Positions 23,792 through 32,410 of a stretch of 35,154 nucleotides of DNA are shown here, piece after piece. The notes under the pieces are model-generated. The model was given only the letters and a program-made list of their open reading frames with translations, was not told where the DNA came from and did not search any database. This DNA comes from Thermoprotei archaeon (GTDB lineage: Archaea > Thermoproteota > Thermoprotei > Thermofilales > B20-G17), in the NCBI GenBank assembly GCA_003650675.1, contig QMRH01000021.1, forward strand, positions 1 to 35,154, read 5' to 3'. A program made the position numbers and the translations under genes. Each line of letters begins with the position of its first letter. Position 1 is the stretch's first letter.

Positions 23792-23860
23792 GTTCCTTTC
23801 TATTTTCCACCATGGTGCCCCGATGCGCCAATTTCATTAGACAGGGAGAGGGCGTGTGTT

Positions 23861-25390
23861 TTGCTTATCCCCGAAAAACAGTATAAAATTCTTCTTATCC
23901 TAGCAAAGGAAGACGGTAGACTCAGGGTTGAGGAGCTTTCCAAGAAACTTTCGGTAGACCCATCTGTATTGATGAGGGACCTAGCTGAACTAGAGAACAT
24001 GGGGTTAATAGATACTGAAAAAATTACAGCCTACGAGATACGGTTAAGTGACGAAGGGAAAAGATATCTTAGTAAAGGGTTTCCTGAAGAAAGGTTGTTA
24101 AAGGCTTTACTGAAACAGGGCAAGAGCATCCCGTTATCCATTGTTTTCTCCGATAAATTTTTGGGCGAATTTCAGCTCGAAAGAAAAGAGGCTAAAATAG
24201 GCTTAAGCCATCTTATTTCACTTAAAACAGCGAAAGTTAAAAATGGAATCTTGGAGTTAACTGGGGATCCTGACAGGGCTTTAGCGGAGATCAGGGATTT
24301 ACGTTTAAAGTTAAAAGATTTAGATGGAGTAACCACAACTAAGCTAAAAGACTATATAATCTACTTTAAGAGAAGAAGGCTAATCGACGTTAGGGATAGA
24401 AAAATACTAGAAATAGGGTTAACTAAGAAGGCAACACTGTTACTAAAGGAGGGTAAACTGAAACCGGTAAATGTCGTAACGCGTTTAACGCCAGAATTAA
24501 TACTAACAGGTGAATGGAGGAGCGTCTACTTCAAGAAGTTTGATTTAAGCGTCGAGATACCTGAACTGTATCCAGCACGTAAACACCCATACATGGAGTT
24601 GCTGGATGAGATCCGTGAGATACTTGTTTCACTTGGTTTTGAGGAAGTTAAAGGACCACATGTTGAACTAGAATTCTGGAACTTCGATGTTCTCTTCCAG
24701 GCACAAGACCACCCGGCTAGGGAAATACACGACACGTTTTTCTTGAAGAAGCCTAGCAAAGGAACATTAAACGATAAGGATCTAATAGAAAAGGTTAAAG
24801 AGACGCATGAAAACGGCTGGAAGACAGGATCCAAGGGATGGGGTTATAAATGGAGTCTTGAAAAGGCCCTGAAACTGATATTAAGAACGCAGACGACGGC
24901 TGTATCTATGAGGGCATTATATGAGAAAGGTGAAGGCGAATACAGATGTTTTTCTCTTGATAGGGTTTTTAGACCTGAAACCCTTGACCCAACGCACTCG
25001 ATGGAGTTTTACCAACTTGAGGGAATAATGGTGGGTGAAAACGTAACATTCAGAAACCTACTCTGGTTCTTTAATGTACTTGCAGATAAACTCGGTCTAG
25101 GTAGGGTCAAAATAAAACCAGCATACTTTCCCTTCACAGAACCAAGTGTAGAAGGTTTCATAAAACATCCTAAACTAGGGTGGATAGAGGTGTTTCCCGG
25201 GGGAATGTTCAGACCAGAAGTACTCAGACCTCTAGGAATCGAAAAATGTAATGTGGCTGCATGGGGCATAGGTATAGACAGGATAGCCATGGCCCTCCTG
25301 GACATCGACGATATAAGGGATCTTTTTTCCCCACGTATAAGCTTCCTTAGAGGCAGAAAAGTGCCTTTAATCAAGAGTTTACTGGGGTGA
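23861..25390 (+). CDS. pheS: Phenylalanyl-tRNA synthetase alpha subunit
   Basis: A 509-residue archaeal/eukaryal-type PheRS alpha subunit, which charges tRNA-Phe as an alpha2-beta2 enzyme. The N-terminal winged-helix domains (about 1-90 and on to 170) carry DNA/tRNA-binding folds and include SKKLSVDPSVLMRDLAELE. The class II catalytic core starts near 235. Motif 2 is seen as RCFSLDRVFRPETLDPTHS, then EFYQLEG, and motif 3 as GIGIDRIAMALLDIDDIRD near the end. The start is a TTG; the nearby GTGs at 23854 and 23856 are out of frame. pheT follows 9 bases after the stop, so the two are one operon. Confidence 0.95.
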   Translation: MLIPEKQYKILLILAKEDGRLRVEELSKKLSVDPSVLMRDLAELENMGLIDTEKITAYEIRLSDEGKRYLSKGFPEERLLKALLKQGKSIPLSIVFSDKFLGEFQLERKEAKIGLSHLISLKTAKVKNGILELTGDPDRALAEIRDLRLKLKDLDGVTTTKLKDYIIYFKRRRLIDVRDRKILEIGLTKKATLLLKEGKLKPVNVVTRLTPELILTGEWRSVYFKKFDLSVEIPELYPARKHPYMELLDEIREILVSLGFEEVKGPHVELEFWNFDVLFQAQDHPAREIHDTFFLKKPSKGTLNDKDLIEKVKETHENGWKTGSKGWGYKWSLEKALKLILRTQTTAVSMRALYEKGEGEYRCFSLDRVFRPETLDPTHSMEFYQLEGIMVGENVTFRNLLWFFNVLADKLGLGRVKIKPAYFPFTEPSVEGFIKHPKLGWIEVFPGGMFRPEVLRPLGIEKCNVAAWGIGIDRIAMALLDIDDIRDLFSPRISFLRGRKVPLIKSLLG

Positions 25391-25399
25391 GGGTAAGCA

Positions 25400-27079
25400 A
25401 TGCCCGTGATCGAGGTGAATTTAAGGGATTTAGAGGATCTTTTAGGAAGAAGCCTTACCGTAGATGACATAGAAAAATACCTGCCAGCACTCAAATGCGA
25501 GATAGAATTAATCGACGATGAAACAATAGAATATGAAGCAAGCCATGATAGACCCGACTTATTCTCTGTCGAAGGTTTGTCACGTGCACTAAAAGGCTTA
25601 CTTGAGATAGAAACTGGTTTAAGAAGGTTTCATATAGGTGATAATAGTTTTTCATTAATAGTTAGAGGCCCACAATACAGGCCTTACGCGTTAGGTGCTG
25701 TCGTGAAAAACCTCTCTCTTCATGAAGAAGCTGTCAAACAGATAATGAACCTTCAGGAGAAACTTCATGGAACCTACTGTAGAAACCGAAAAAAGGTTTC
25801 AATAGGCCTTTATGACTTAGATACCATTTCTCCACCAATATATTATTTAGCTGTTAATCCAAGCGAAGTTAGATTCATACCCTTAGAATACGATTACGAG
25901 ATGACTCTAAACGAGATCCTCTTAAAAACGGAAAAGGGTCGAATGTACTCCCACCTAGTAAAGGGCTATAAGGAGTATCCTTTGTTAAGGGACTCTAATG
26001 GAAGAGTTCTATCATTTCCGCCTATAATTAATAGTGAAGACACAAAGGTGACGGTGAACACAAGAAACGTGTTTATAGATGTTACTGGAACGGATTTATC
26101 GACTATGATGAAGGTGCTCGTGGTCATGGTTACTAGTGTAGCTGAACGAGGGAACCCCGAGGAAATAGAGTTAGTGGAGGTTAAGGCATCCGGTGGCTCG
26201 ACAATGATATCGCCTGACCTCAAGGTGGAGGAAAATCGGCTTAGCATTGATCTGATAAAGAGGTTAACGGGCATTAACGTTGAAAGAAAGGATGCTGTAA
26301 AGTTTCTCAGAATGATGCGACACGACGCAGAGGATGAAGGTGAATATCTGAAAGTGAAAGTTGCGGCATATAGGCTAGACATCCTACATCCGGTAGATCT
26401 AGTCGAAGACATCCTCATGGCCTACGGTTATGAAAATATATCCCCTGAACCTTTACCAGCACTGCATCCAGGCAGAATTCACCCGCTAGAAAAAATTTCC
26501 AGTAAATTTAGGGATGTTCTGGTAGGTCTAGGTTACACTGAGGTCTCAAACTACATGTTAAATAATCCAGAGACGCTCGCCTGGAAGATGAAGCTAGGTG
26601 AGGTGAAGTTGATCGAAGTCGAAAACCCGAAGATGGAGAAGTACACTGCCCTAAGAAACTGGCTGATACCGGGCTTACTTGAGGTCGCATCCGTGAATTC
26701 TAAAGTAGGCTATCCACTAAAAATATTTGAAATTGGAGACATAGTAGTTGTTGATGAGCGTTCAAGTAATAGGGCTAGAAGCGAGAGACATCTGGCATGT
26801 ATTAGAGCTTCGCCCGAAGAAACGATAACCAACATGCTGGTCCTAGCTAAAGCCATAATGAAAACCTTTGGGCTAGAATATGTGTTTAAAGAATCAGACC
26901 ACCCCAGCTTTATTCCCGGACGCTTTGCCGAGGTTTATTCAAATAACGTTAAAGTCGGGTTCTTAGGAGAAGTGCATCCAGAGGTCCTCCTAAACTTTAG
27001 ATTAACGGTGCCAGTGGTTGCCCTAGAAATAAATCTTAACGTTTTGAAGGAAATAATCACAGGTAAGCTAAAAAGGTAA
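25400..27079 (+). CDS. pheT: Phenylalanyl-tRNA synthetase beta subunit
   Basis: A 559-residue archaeal-type PheRS beta subunit, shorter than the bacterial form because the N-terminal tRNA-binding domain and C-terminal FDX domain are missing, as expected. It begins MPVIEVNLRDLEDLLGRSL. The B3/B4 editing region (about 60-260) includes GTYCRNRKKVSIGLYDLDTI and FPPIINSEDTKV, which in the family removes mischarged tyrosine. The B5 domain is near 280-350 (DILHPVDLVEDILMAYGYENI), and the pseudo-catalytic core closes the chain. It follows pheS by nine bases. Confidence 0.95.
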   Translation: MPVIEVNLRDLEDLLGRSLTVDDIEKYLPALKCEIELIDDETIEYEASHDRPDLFSVEGLSRALKGLLEIETGLRRFHIGDNSFSLIVRGPQYRPYALGAVVKNLSLHEEAVKQIMNLQEKLHGTYCRNRKKVSIGLYDLDTISPPIYYLAVNPSEVRFIPLEYDYEMTLNEILLKTEKGRMYSHLVKGYKEYPLLRDSNGRVLSFPPIINSEDTKVTVNTRNVFIDVTGTDLSTMMKVLVVMVTSVAERGNPEEIELVEVKASGGSTMISPDLKVEENRLSIDLIKRLTGINVERKDAVKFLRMMRHDAEDEGEYLKVKVAAYRLDILHPVDLVEDILMAYGYENISPEPLPALHPGRIHPLEKISSKFRDVLVGLGYTEVSNYMLNNPETLAWKMKLGEVKLIEVENPKMEKYTALRNWLIPGLLEVASVNSKVGYPLKIFEIGDIVVVDERSSNRARSERHLACIRASPEETITNMLVLAKAIMKTFGLEYVFKESDHPSFIPGRFAEVYSNNVKVGFLGEVHPEVLLNFRLTVPVVALEINLNVLKEIITGKLKR

Positions 27080-27088
27080 AATTATATC
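27080..27088 (+). promoter_or_regulatory. TATA box of the DtxR/MntR-family gene
   Basis: AATTATATC ends 21 bases before ATG 27110, just inside the short gap after pheT. It points to a separate, leaderless message rather than read-through from pheT. Confidence 0.4.
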
Positions 27089-27109
27089 ATTTATTATGGT
27101 ATAGGATAT

Positions 27110-27562
27110 ATGTCTAATATTGGTTTAACAACCCGTGAACAAGAGTATCTCGAGGCGATATACCTCCTAGAGAAAACCAAAGGTTTTGCCAGGATAAAGG
27201 ATATAGCTGGTGTTCTCGAAGTTAAACCGCCCAGTGTTGTGGAATTCCTCGAAAGACTCTCAGAAAAAAAGTTTGTAACGTATGAGAAGAGGGAGCAAAT
27301 TAAGTTAACTAAAAAGGGGAAGCAGGTCGCCGAGGAAATATATCATAGACATACAGCTCTAAGAGATTTCCTAAAAAACGTGTTGTGCATCCCGGAGGAG
27401 GTTGCAGAAAAAGATGCCTGCTATATTGAACACGGGGTTCATGCGAAAACCATAAGAAATATCCTTCTCTTCCAGGAATTTTTAGAAGAAAATCCGCATG
27501 TTGGTAACATTATAATAGAAGGATTCAAGAAATATTTATCTAAAAGGCTTAATGAAGCCTAG
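27110..27562 (+). CDS. DtxR/MntR-family metal-dependent repressor
   Basis: A 150-residue regulator with an N-terminal winged helix (about 8-70; recognition helix around KPPSVVEFLERL) and a metal-dependent dimerisation domain (about 71-145). There is no SH3-like third domain, so the length is MntR-like. The metal site, however, mixes types: C104, E107 and H108 (ACYIEHG) match the DtxR/IdeR primary-site Cys-Glu-His, while E12 and E15 near the start match the MntR ligand positions, and H81 is kept. Iron or manganese are both possible. It would repress metal uptake genes when the metal is plentiful; targets are not visible here. Its last four bases overlap the end of the convergent radical SAM gene. 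Confidence 0.88.
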   Translation: MSNIGLTTREQEYLEAIYLLEKTKGFARIKDIAGVLEVKPPSVVEFLERLSEKKFVTYEKREQIKLTKKGKQVAEEIYHRHTALRDFLKNVLCIPEEVAEKDACYIEHGVHAKTIRNILLFQEFLEENPHVGNIIIEGFKKYLSKRLNEA

Positions 27563-28665
27563 TAGACAATATATTTAGATGCTTTTCGATAATTTTTCAT
27601 TCCCAAAACTTTCATTAAGACATCACGGTTTATATTCACCCCGTTTTCCCTCAAAAATATTAATTTCCTAGCCCTTCTGGGACCTATACCTGGCACCTTT
27701 AAAAGATCGATATAAGAAGCCTCGTTTAAATCGATCGGGTACAGATATTTGTGCGTCACTGAGAAAAATAGTTTAAGGTCTCTAACCTTCGGAAACATGG
27801 CAGTAGTGTCTAATAGACTTTGCAGATCCCTAAGTTTGAAGGCATAGTGTTTCATTAGGAAAAATGCTTGGTAAAGCCGCTTTACTCTATCCTTTGGGCA
27901 TGGAGGCTTGGATTCAAGGGGTGTCCCCTTTATTGGCGTAAAGGGACTGTAATACACCCGTGTAATCTTTAAATGTTTAATGAGATTAAATGTTGTCGAA
28001 ATCACTTGTTTGTCGTTTTCACCCAACCCAACTATCATCTGAGTTGCTACACCAGCTTTAAGGCAACCCTTACTTCTTAAAGTCATCCATGCTCTTGAAG
28101 AGGTTTCCAGAATCCTCAAAATATCTTGCTTATAGCTTCCTTTATCAGGAGCTATTTCATAAAATAAAGATGAGTCGACGGCCTCTATATTTACTCCAAT
28201 TCTATCTGCCACCCTAGCGGCTTCCCATATGAGTCTTCTAGGGGTTCCCGGCATGAGTCTCAAGTTGATATATCCGTTAAATCCCTTTTCTCTAAGAAGA
28301 AATGCAATTTCTATCTCTTTTTCTACAACGTTTTCTGGGTCTGAGAATACTCCAGAAGACAAAAATAAGCCGCTTACGATATCCCTTTTCCATAGATTTA
28401 AAGTAAGATTAACCAATTTTTCTGTACGCCATGTGGTTCTACATACCCTTCTTTCTCTACGTAACGCACAGTACTTGCAACTGTTTTTACAAACACTCGA
28501 GTACAAGGTTTTTAGAAGACGTATCCTCTTCCCGTTTTTCCAAGCATAGCTTAACGGCAATGCGTCGAGATCCCATTTAGAAAAAGCCATAAGACATTTT
28601 TCTCTGAGACTGCTGTACTGAAGCTTAGGAGAAGCCATTACCCTAGCCACAATATAACTACTCAA
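27559..28665 (-). CDS. Radical SAM protein with C-terminal HhH, DNA modification/repair type
   Basis: A 368-residue radical SAM protein of the family annotated as putative DNA modification/repair radical SAM protein. The cluster motif is C59-x3-C63-x2-C66 (CKNSCKYC), followed by the family's FLSSGVFSDPENV and INLRLMPGTPRRLIWEAARVADR. A helix-hairpin-helix motif near 325-345 (LKVPGIGPRRARKLIF) suggests nucleic acid binding. In bacteria the related family is often coded beside a uracil-DNA glycosylase-like gene, absent here. The reaction is unknown. The start is uncertain: TTG 28665 gives 368 residues; ATG 28638, after an AGGG, would give 359 and begins close to where relatives do. Confidence 0.85.
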   Translation of the reverse strand: MSSYIVARVMASPKLQYSSLREKCLMAFSKWDLDALPLSYAWKNGKRIRLLKTLYSSVCKNSCKYCALRRERRVCRTTWRTEKLVNLTLNLWKRDIVSGLFLSSGVFSDPENVVEKEIEIAFLLREKGFNGYINLRLMPGTPRRLIWEAARVADRIGVNIEAVDSSLFYEIAPDKGSYKQDILRILETSSRAWMTLRSKGCLKAGVATQMIVGLGENDKQVISTTFNLIKHLKITRVYYSPFTPIKGTPLESKPPCPKDRVKRLYQAFFLMKHYAFKLRDLQSLLDTTAMFPKVRDLKLFFSVTHKYLYPIDLNEASYIDLLKVPGIGPRRARKLIFLRENGVNINRDVLMKVLGMKNYRKASKYIVY

Positions 28666-28789
28666 GGGAGAGTTAATTAGTTTCTCTAAAAGAGGTAAAT
28701 GAAAATATTTTTACTACAGATAAATACGTCGGCATAGGTTGAGTTTTCCTCGACTAATAGCATTTTTAGACACTGATGTAGCGGAACGG

Positions 28790-28820
28790 TATTATTATAT
28801 ATAAAACGAGCATAATATAT
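28790..28820 (+). promoter_or_regulatory. Promoter region of the PadR gene
   Basis: Two TATA-like stretches, TTATTATATATAAAA (28790-28804) and ATAATATAT (28812-28820), precede ATG 28837. The second stands about 21 bases ahead, giving a leaderless message. Nothing else with clear structure is seen in the 171-base gap between the divergent genes. Confidence 0.4.
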
Positions 28821-28836
28821 ATCACAGGTATTTAAT

Positions 28837-29178
28837 ATGAACCATAAAGAAGGACACTTAGGGAAATTCAGAAGATTTCCATTGGGCATGCTCGCCTTTA
28901 TATTTACACTAAAAGTTCTGTCAGAGAAGCCGACACATGGATATCAACTTGCAGAAGAGATCTCTAAAAAATTGGGAAAAGAGGTTCCTAGGCCAATGAT
29001 ATACAATATCTTAAAACATCTTGAGGAAAGAGGTTTTGCCACATCTAAATGGGAGTTTGGTGAAAGCGGACCTGCGAGAAAAATATATTATATAACCGAG
29101 GAGGGTCAAGAGGCACTAAAGAGGAAAATAGAAAGAATAAGAAAATTCAAGGAGTTACTCGAGAAAATACTTGAATAA
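28837..29178 (+). CDS. PadR family transcriptional regulator
   Basis: A 113-residue regulator. The PadR winged helix is clear: LKVLSEKPTHGYQLAEEISKK, then PRPMIYNILKHLEERGFATS, then the wing residues ARKIYYITEEGQEALKRK, and a C-terminal dimerisation helix. The pattern GYQL..I....G..V....iY..L..Le..G is the family hallmark. PadR proteins sense small hydrophobic or stress ligands and often control neighbouring genes. The long inverted repeat directly after its stop may be its own or a neighbour's operator. It begins with a short HKEGHLGKFRRFP leader. An adjacent target could be the nitrilase-family gene downstream. Confidence 0.88.
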   Translation: MNHKEGHLGKFRRFPLGMLAFIFTLKVLSEKPTHGYQLAEEISKKLGKEVPRPMIYNILKHLEERGFATSKWEFGESGPARKIYYITEEGQEALKRKIERIRKFKELLEKILE

Positions 29179-29182
29179 CATC

Positions 29183-29230
29183 ACCTAAAAACATCTTTTC
29201 AGAGCTAAATTAACTTAAGATGTTTTAGGT
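29183..29230. repeat. Long inverted repeat between padR and the nitrilase gene
   Basis: ACCTAAAAACATCTT (29183-29197) is matched by AAGATGTTTTAGGT (29217-29230), 14 pairs with one extra A in the left arm, and a 19-base loop. It begins four bases after the PadR stop. As RNA it would be a terminator-like or protective 3' hairpin; as DNA it gives two facing half-sites near the promoter of the next gene (ATG 29276). Confidence 0.5.
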
Positions 29231-29275
29231 AAATATTATTAAGTAAATACATTTGTACCATATACGGTTAACTGT

Positions 29276-30067
29276 ATGAGAATTAAACTTTTTCAGTTAG
29301 AGGCAGTTAACCAAAAGGAACATAACTTGAGAAAAATATTACAATTTCTAGACAACTCTGACTGTGATCTAAATGTTTTCCCTGAATATATTATGGGTGT
29401 AAATGACAGATTCTTGACGCGCGAGTACGTTAAGAGGATTGCTGAACCTATCAATGGGGATTTCGTCAGTTCTATACTTGAAAAATCTAGAGAAAAGGGG
29501 GTCGCAGTAGTGTTTACAATGTTTTTAAAGGAGGATGGAAAAATATATAATGCCGCTATATTCGCTAATAAAGGTAAGATACTTTCCATCTACAAGAAGA
29601 TTCATTTGTTTGATGCATTTGGCTACAAAGAATCAAGTATATTTACCCCAGGTATAAAACCGACTATCGTGTCGTATAAAGGGTGTAGGATCGGGCTTGC
29701 AGTATGCTTCGATTTAAGGTTTCCTGAATTATTTAGGTTTATGAGGTTAAAGGGTGCAAACATGTTTATCGTTCCTTCAGCATGGTATAAGGGAAAGTAT
29801 AAGCTGTTGCAATGGTTTTCGTTAATTCAATCTAGAGCACATGAAAACGGATGCTATACCATAGCAGTAAATCAGGTTGGTAAATTCTTTACTGGACATA
29901 GTTTAATTGCGTCTCCCCTAGGGTATATTGTGGTAGATTTAGGAGAGGAAGAGAAGGAATTTAGTGTAGAGCTTGATTTAAATGAAGTGGAAGAAGCCAG
30001 GAAAAATTTTCGGTTAGGGTATTTATGGAAGGGTCATTTATATAGGGAATGGTTTGAGGAACTATGA
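29276..30067 (+). CDS. Carbon-nitrogen hydrolase (nitrilase superfamily)
   Basis: A 263-residue nitrilase-superfamily enzyme that hydrolyses an amide or related C-N bond by way of a Cys thioester. The triad is E37 (FPEY), K108 (YKKIHLFDA) and C144 (AVCFDLRFPE). Length and the FDLRFPELFR segment are close to omega-amidase/Nit2-like and related deaminated-glutathione amidases, but the exact substrate cannot be given. The aminotransferase gene follows after 42 bases, a pairing reminiscent of omega-amidase with a transaminase, which is inference from order. An upstream inverted repeat and PadR gene may regulate it. Confidence 0.87.
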   Translation: MRIKLFQLEAVNQKEHNLRKILQFLDNSDCDLNVFPEYIMGVNDRFLTREYVKRIAEPINGDFVSSILEKSREKGVAVVFTMFLKEDGKIYNAAIFANKGKILSIYKKIHLFDAFGYKESSIFTPGIKPTIVSYKGCRIGLAVCFDLRFPELFRFMRLKGANMFIVPSAWYKGKYKLLQWFSLIQSRAHENGCYTIAVNQVGKFFTGHSLIASPLGYIVVDLGEEEKEFSVELDLNEVEEARKNFRLGYLWKGHLYREWFEEL

Positions 30068-30109
30068 GCACTAAAAATTTATTGTTTTTCTACTTGCTAG
30101 GGGATCGGT

Positions 30110-31261
30110 ATGGCTGAAAGGTTGCCCCTGTTTTCGTTAGAGCGGTGGCAGAGTGAGCGGGAGAATTACGCTAAAATCCTCTTAAGTGAAAGTGGGGTAG
30201 AACCGTTTACACTAAGTGAGTTAGAAAAATATGTCGGTAATAAACTGTTTTCCGAAGACTTCACCATTGATTACGGCTGGACTCATGGTAGCCTTCAGTT
30301 AAGAGAGAAAATCTGCGGACTCTATAATGCTGATATTAAGCCCGAAAACATTTTGGTAACATGCGGAGGGGCAGAAGCTAATTTCCTTGCAGTTTTATCT
30401 CTTATAAGGAAAGGCGACCCTGTTATAGTTGAGATGCCGAATTATATGCAAATACATGGACTGCTTAAATGGATTGGTGCAAAGGTCTATGGGGTATGGA
30501 GAAGACCCGAAAACGGTTTTGTCTTAGATATAGGCGAAATACGAGATTTAGCTGAAAAGGTTTCCGCTAAAGCCATATTTATAACAAACCCCAATAATCC
30601 CACCGGTAAAATACTTTCTAGAAAAGATCTGGAAGAACTTTCAGATTTTTCCCGTAGAAAGAGATGCATACTGGTGTTTGATGAAGCTTATAGAGGCCTA
30701 GAGCACAATGGTTCCATTACTCCAAGCGTCATCGAGATAAATGATTTAGATTATAGTGTTGTAACATCAACTTTATCCAAAACTTTTGCTCTCCCAGGAC
30801 TCAGAATTGGATGGCTTATTGCGAGAGAAAGCGTCGTCAAGAGGGCTTGGAGCATCCATGATTACACAACCATCGCTCCTGCCAAGATAAGCGATCATCT
30901 AGCTACATTAGTTCTGGAACCTGAGGTTGCTAAAAAGATTAGGGAACGATGTTTAAACATAGTTTTGAAAAATAAAAATTATTTAGAAAGAAAGTTGAAA
31001 GAGAAGCCTAAGCTCCTTGAGGTTGCCTGGCCGGAGGCTGGGGCGTTTTTCTTAGCGAAGTTAATGTGGACCAATGAAAGCTTAGAGGTTTGTCAAAGGA
31101 TCTTTTTGAAAAAAGGTATTTTAATCGTACCTGGAGAATGCTTTAACCTTAAGGGATACATTCGCGTTGGGATGGGCCAAAGGCCAGAAAAATATGTGAA
31201 AGCGCTAGATGAACTGTTTAAAGCTTTAGATGATTTGCGCGGCTTAAAATTGAAGGTTTAA
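30110..31261 (+). CDS. PLP-dependent aminotransferase, class I/II
   Basis: A 383-residue fold-type I aminotransferase. The PLP lysine is K224 ([17 protein letters not shown]); N163 within NPNNPTG, D191 and Y194 (VFDEAYRG) hold the cofactor; a C-terminal Arg in [12 protein letters not shown] would bind the carboxylate. The N-terminal segment [19 protein letters not shown] is typical of a subgroup of archaeal and capreomycidine-synthase-like aminotransferases. The amino donor and acceptor are not deducible. It starts 42 bases after the nitrilase-family gene and its last 18 bases overlap the convergent decarboxylase gene. Confidence 0.88.
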   Translation: MAERLPLFSLERWQSERENYAKILLSESGVEPFTLSELEKYVGNKLFSEDFTIDYGWTHGSLQLREKICGLYNADIKPENILVTCGGAEANFLAVLSLIRKGDPVIVEMPNYMQIHGLLKWIGAKVYGVWRRPENGFVLDIGEIRDLAEKVSAKAIFITNPNNPTGKILSRKDLEELSDFSRRKRCILVFDEAYRGLEHNGSITPSVIEINDLDYSVVTSTLSKTFALPGLRIGWLIARESVVKRAWSIHDYTTIAPAKISDHLATLVLEPEVAKKIRERCLNIVLKNKNYLERKLKEKPKLLEVAWPEAGAFFLAKLMWTNESLEVCQRIFLKKGILIVPGECFNLKGYIRVGMGQRPEKYVKALDELFKALDDLRGLKLKV

Positions 31262-31621
31262 CGACGACCTATCGGAATAATGTACAGTATAGGCTTTTGG
31301 TTTAAGTTCCTTAACGATGTAATTGAAGGCCTTCCAGGGATCGGCTTTTTCACCACAAGTATATACGTCCAAGGTAGCATATGAATACTTAACCCATGTA
31401 TGTAAAGCTATATGCGATTCATCTATGAGAGCTATTACTGAGACTCCTCCTTTATCTCCTTCAATTCTCCACGACTTTACTTCTATCAAAGTTGCTTCAG
31501 CAATTTTTACTGCATTTATCACTATTTTCTCTAGGTATTCTTTATCTCCTAAGAGTCTAGAGTCTACTTCATAGAGGTTGCCGTAAACATGGCGTCCAAC
31601 TACAATATTTTTCTTTGACAT
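31244..31621 (-). CDS. speD: Pyruvoyl-dependent decarboxylase, SpeD/ArgDC family
   Basis: A 125-residue proenzyme that should cleave itself between E68 and S69 ([10 protein letters not shown]) to make a pyruvoyl group. H74 and C89 (VYTCG) are the processing and proton-transfer residues, at the same spacing as S63, H68 and C83 of the Thermotoga AdoMet decarboxylase. The usual HTWPE is HTWVK here: K78 takes the place of the Glu that contacts the ribose of AdoMet. This hints at a different substrate; the crenarchaeal arginine decarboxylase, which arose from AdoMet decarboxylase, is one option. The product would feed polyamine synthesis either way. A TATA-like AAATTTAAATAC (minus strand, 31648-31659) lies upstream. 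Confidence 0.85.
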   Translation of the reverse strand: MSKKNIVVGRHVYGNLYEVDSRLLGDKEYLEKIVINAVKIAEATLIEVKSWRIEGDKGGVSVIALIDESHIALHTWVKYSYATLDVYTCGEKADPWKAFNYIVKELKPKAYTVHYSDRSSLNLQF

Positions 31622-31873
31622 GGCTCTAGCATCATTCTAGCAGAGATGTATTTAAATTTTCCCTGAAAATCCGTTTCCCTAGGAACTATACTATATATTT
31701 TTGTTATCGTCTGGAATTCAAAATTTTCAGGGTGTTTTTAATGAAGTTTTATATTCCTAGTGTTGTTACTTTTCGTTATTATTACTGTGTTTCTACTGTT
31801 TACCGTAACATCTATGCATATATTTTGTTTCTATTTTTCTTGGGGGCTGTCTTGAGAAATGCTCTTCTTCTCC

Positions 31874-32410
31874 TCACACTCTTCTCGGTTTTCTGGTCGC
31901 CAGCTGTATTGTACTGGTTTTCGCTTTGGTTACTGCTTTCATTAGTAGTACTCTTTCAGAGTACTGGAAGGTGTCTACCATTACTGCACAGTAGTCGCAT
32001 CTATAGGTCTCCGGGCATGTCATGGACTGGCATGACGCACCCTCCCCTATCCTCAGAAATCTTTTTCTCTTGTTTTTTGGTTCTAGTGTGAACGTGTTTA
32101 CGCTTAGTGGTGCAAGTTTAATCCATTCAATGTTTACTGCCTTTGTTTCCGCGTAACCGTCCTCAGTAAACACTGTTATGAGGAATGTGGGTATGGTTCC
32201 CCTATGGTCTTGGGCCCAAGCTGAGGCAAGCTCCCCCAAATCCACCCTAAACCTATATACACCGTTTTCAGCGTACCCTCCCCCAATAAACTTGAAGCCC
32301 TGAGGATATAGGGCCCTGAGGTAGACGGCCCCAGGCTTCAAAACACCTTCTCCACGAATCCTAACCATAATATAAGCTTCCCTAGGAAATAAAAATAGCT
32401 CTGCGGACAT
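31874..32410 (-). CDS. Hypothetical protein with beta-rich N-terminal half
   Basis: The family is not recognised. The 178 residues start MSAELFLFPREAYIMVRIRG and continue with a beta-sandwich-like stretch (about 10-110, for example GVYRFRVDLGELASAWAQ), then a short Cys pair region near 134-147 (CQSMTC..RCDYC) that could bind zinc, then a basic tail. Codon choice in the first half resembles its neighbours; the second half becomes A- and C-rich. No signal peptide is seen, although the first half looks like an extracellular domain, so it could be a piece of a larger gene. A stop lies two codons upstream of the ATG. The start overlaps the divergent ORF by two bases. Confidence 0.55.
   Translation of the reverse strand: MSAELFLFPREAYIMVRIRGEGVLKPGAVYLRALYPQGFKFIGGGYAENGVYRFRVDLGELASAWAQDHRGTIPTFLITVFTEDGYAETKAVNIEWIKLAPLSVNTFTLEPKNKRKRFLRIGEGASCQSMTCPETYRCDYCAVMVDTFQYSERVLLMKAVTKAKTSTIQLATRKPRRV

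Noticed and set aside
23808-23817. Palindrome CACCATGGTG in the pheS leader
   Set aside because: Short, and overlaps a common CCATGG core; too little to call an operator.
23812-23886. 24-codon ORF before pheS as a possible Phe leader peptide
   Set aside because: It has only two Phe codons, no terminator-antiterminator pair follows, and archaea are not known for ribosome-mediated attenuation of this kind.
31661-31732. Inverted pair CCCTGAAAAT and ATTTTCAGGG, 52 bases apart
   Set aside because: The arms are only 10 bases in AT-rich DNA and far apart; this may be chance. It does lie at the speD promoter, so it is worth remembering.
31732-32091. 119-residue plus-strand ORF with hydrophobic residues
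   Set aside because: It is antisense to the more protein-like minus-strand ORF, and its hydrophobicity comes from T-rich DNA.
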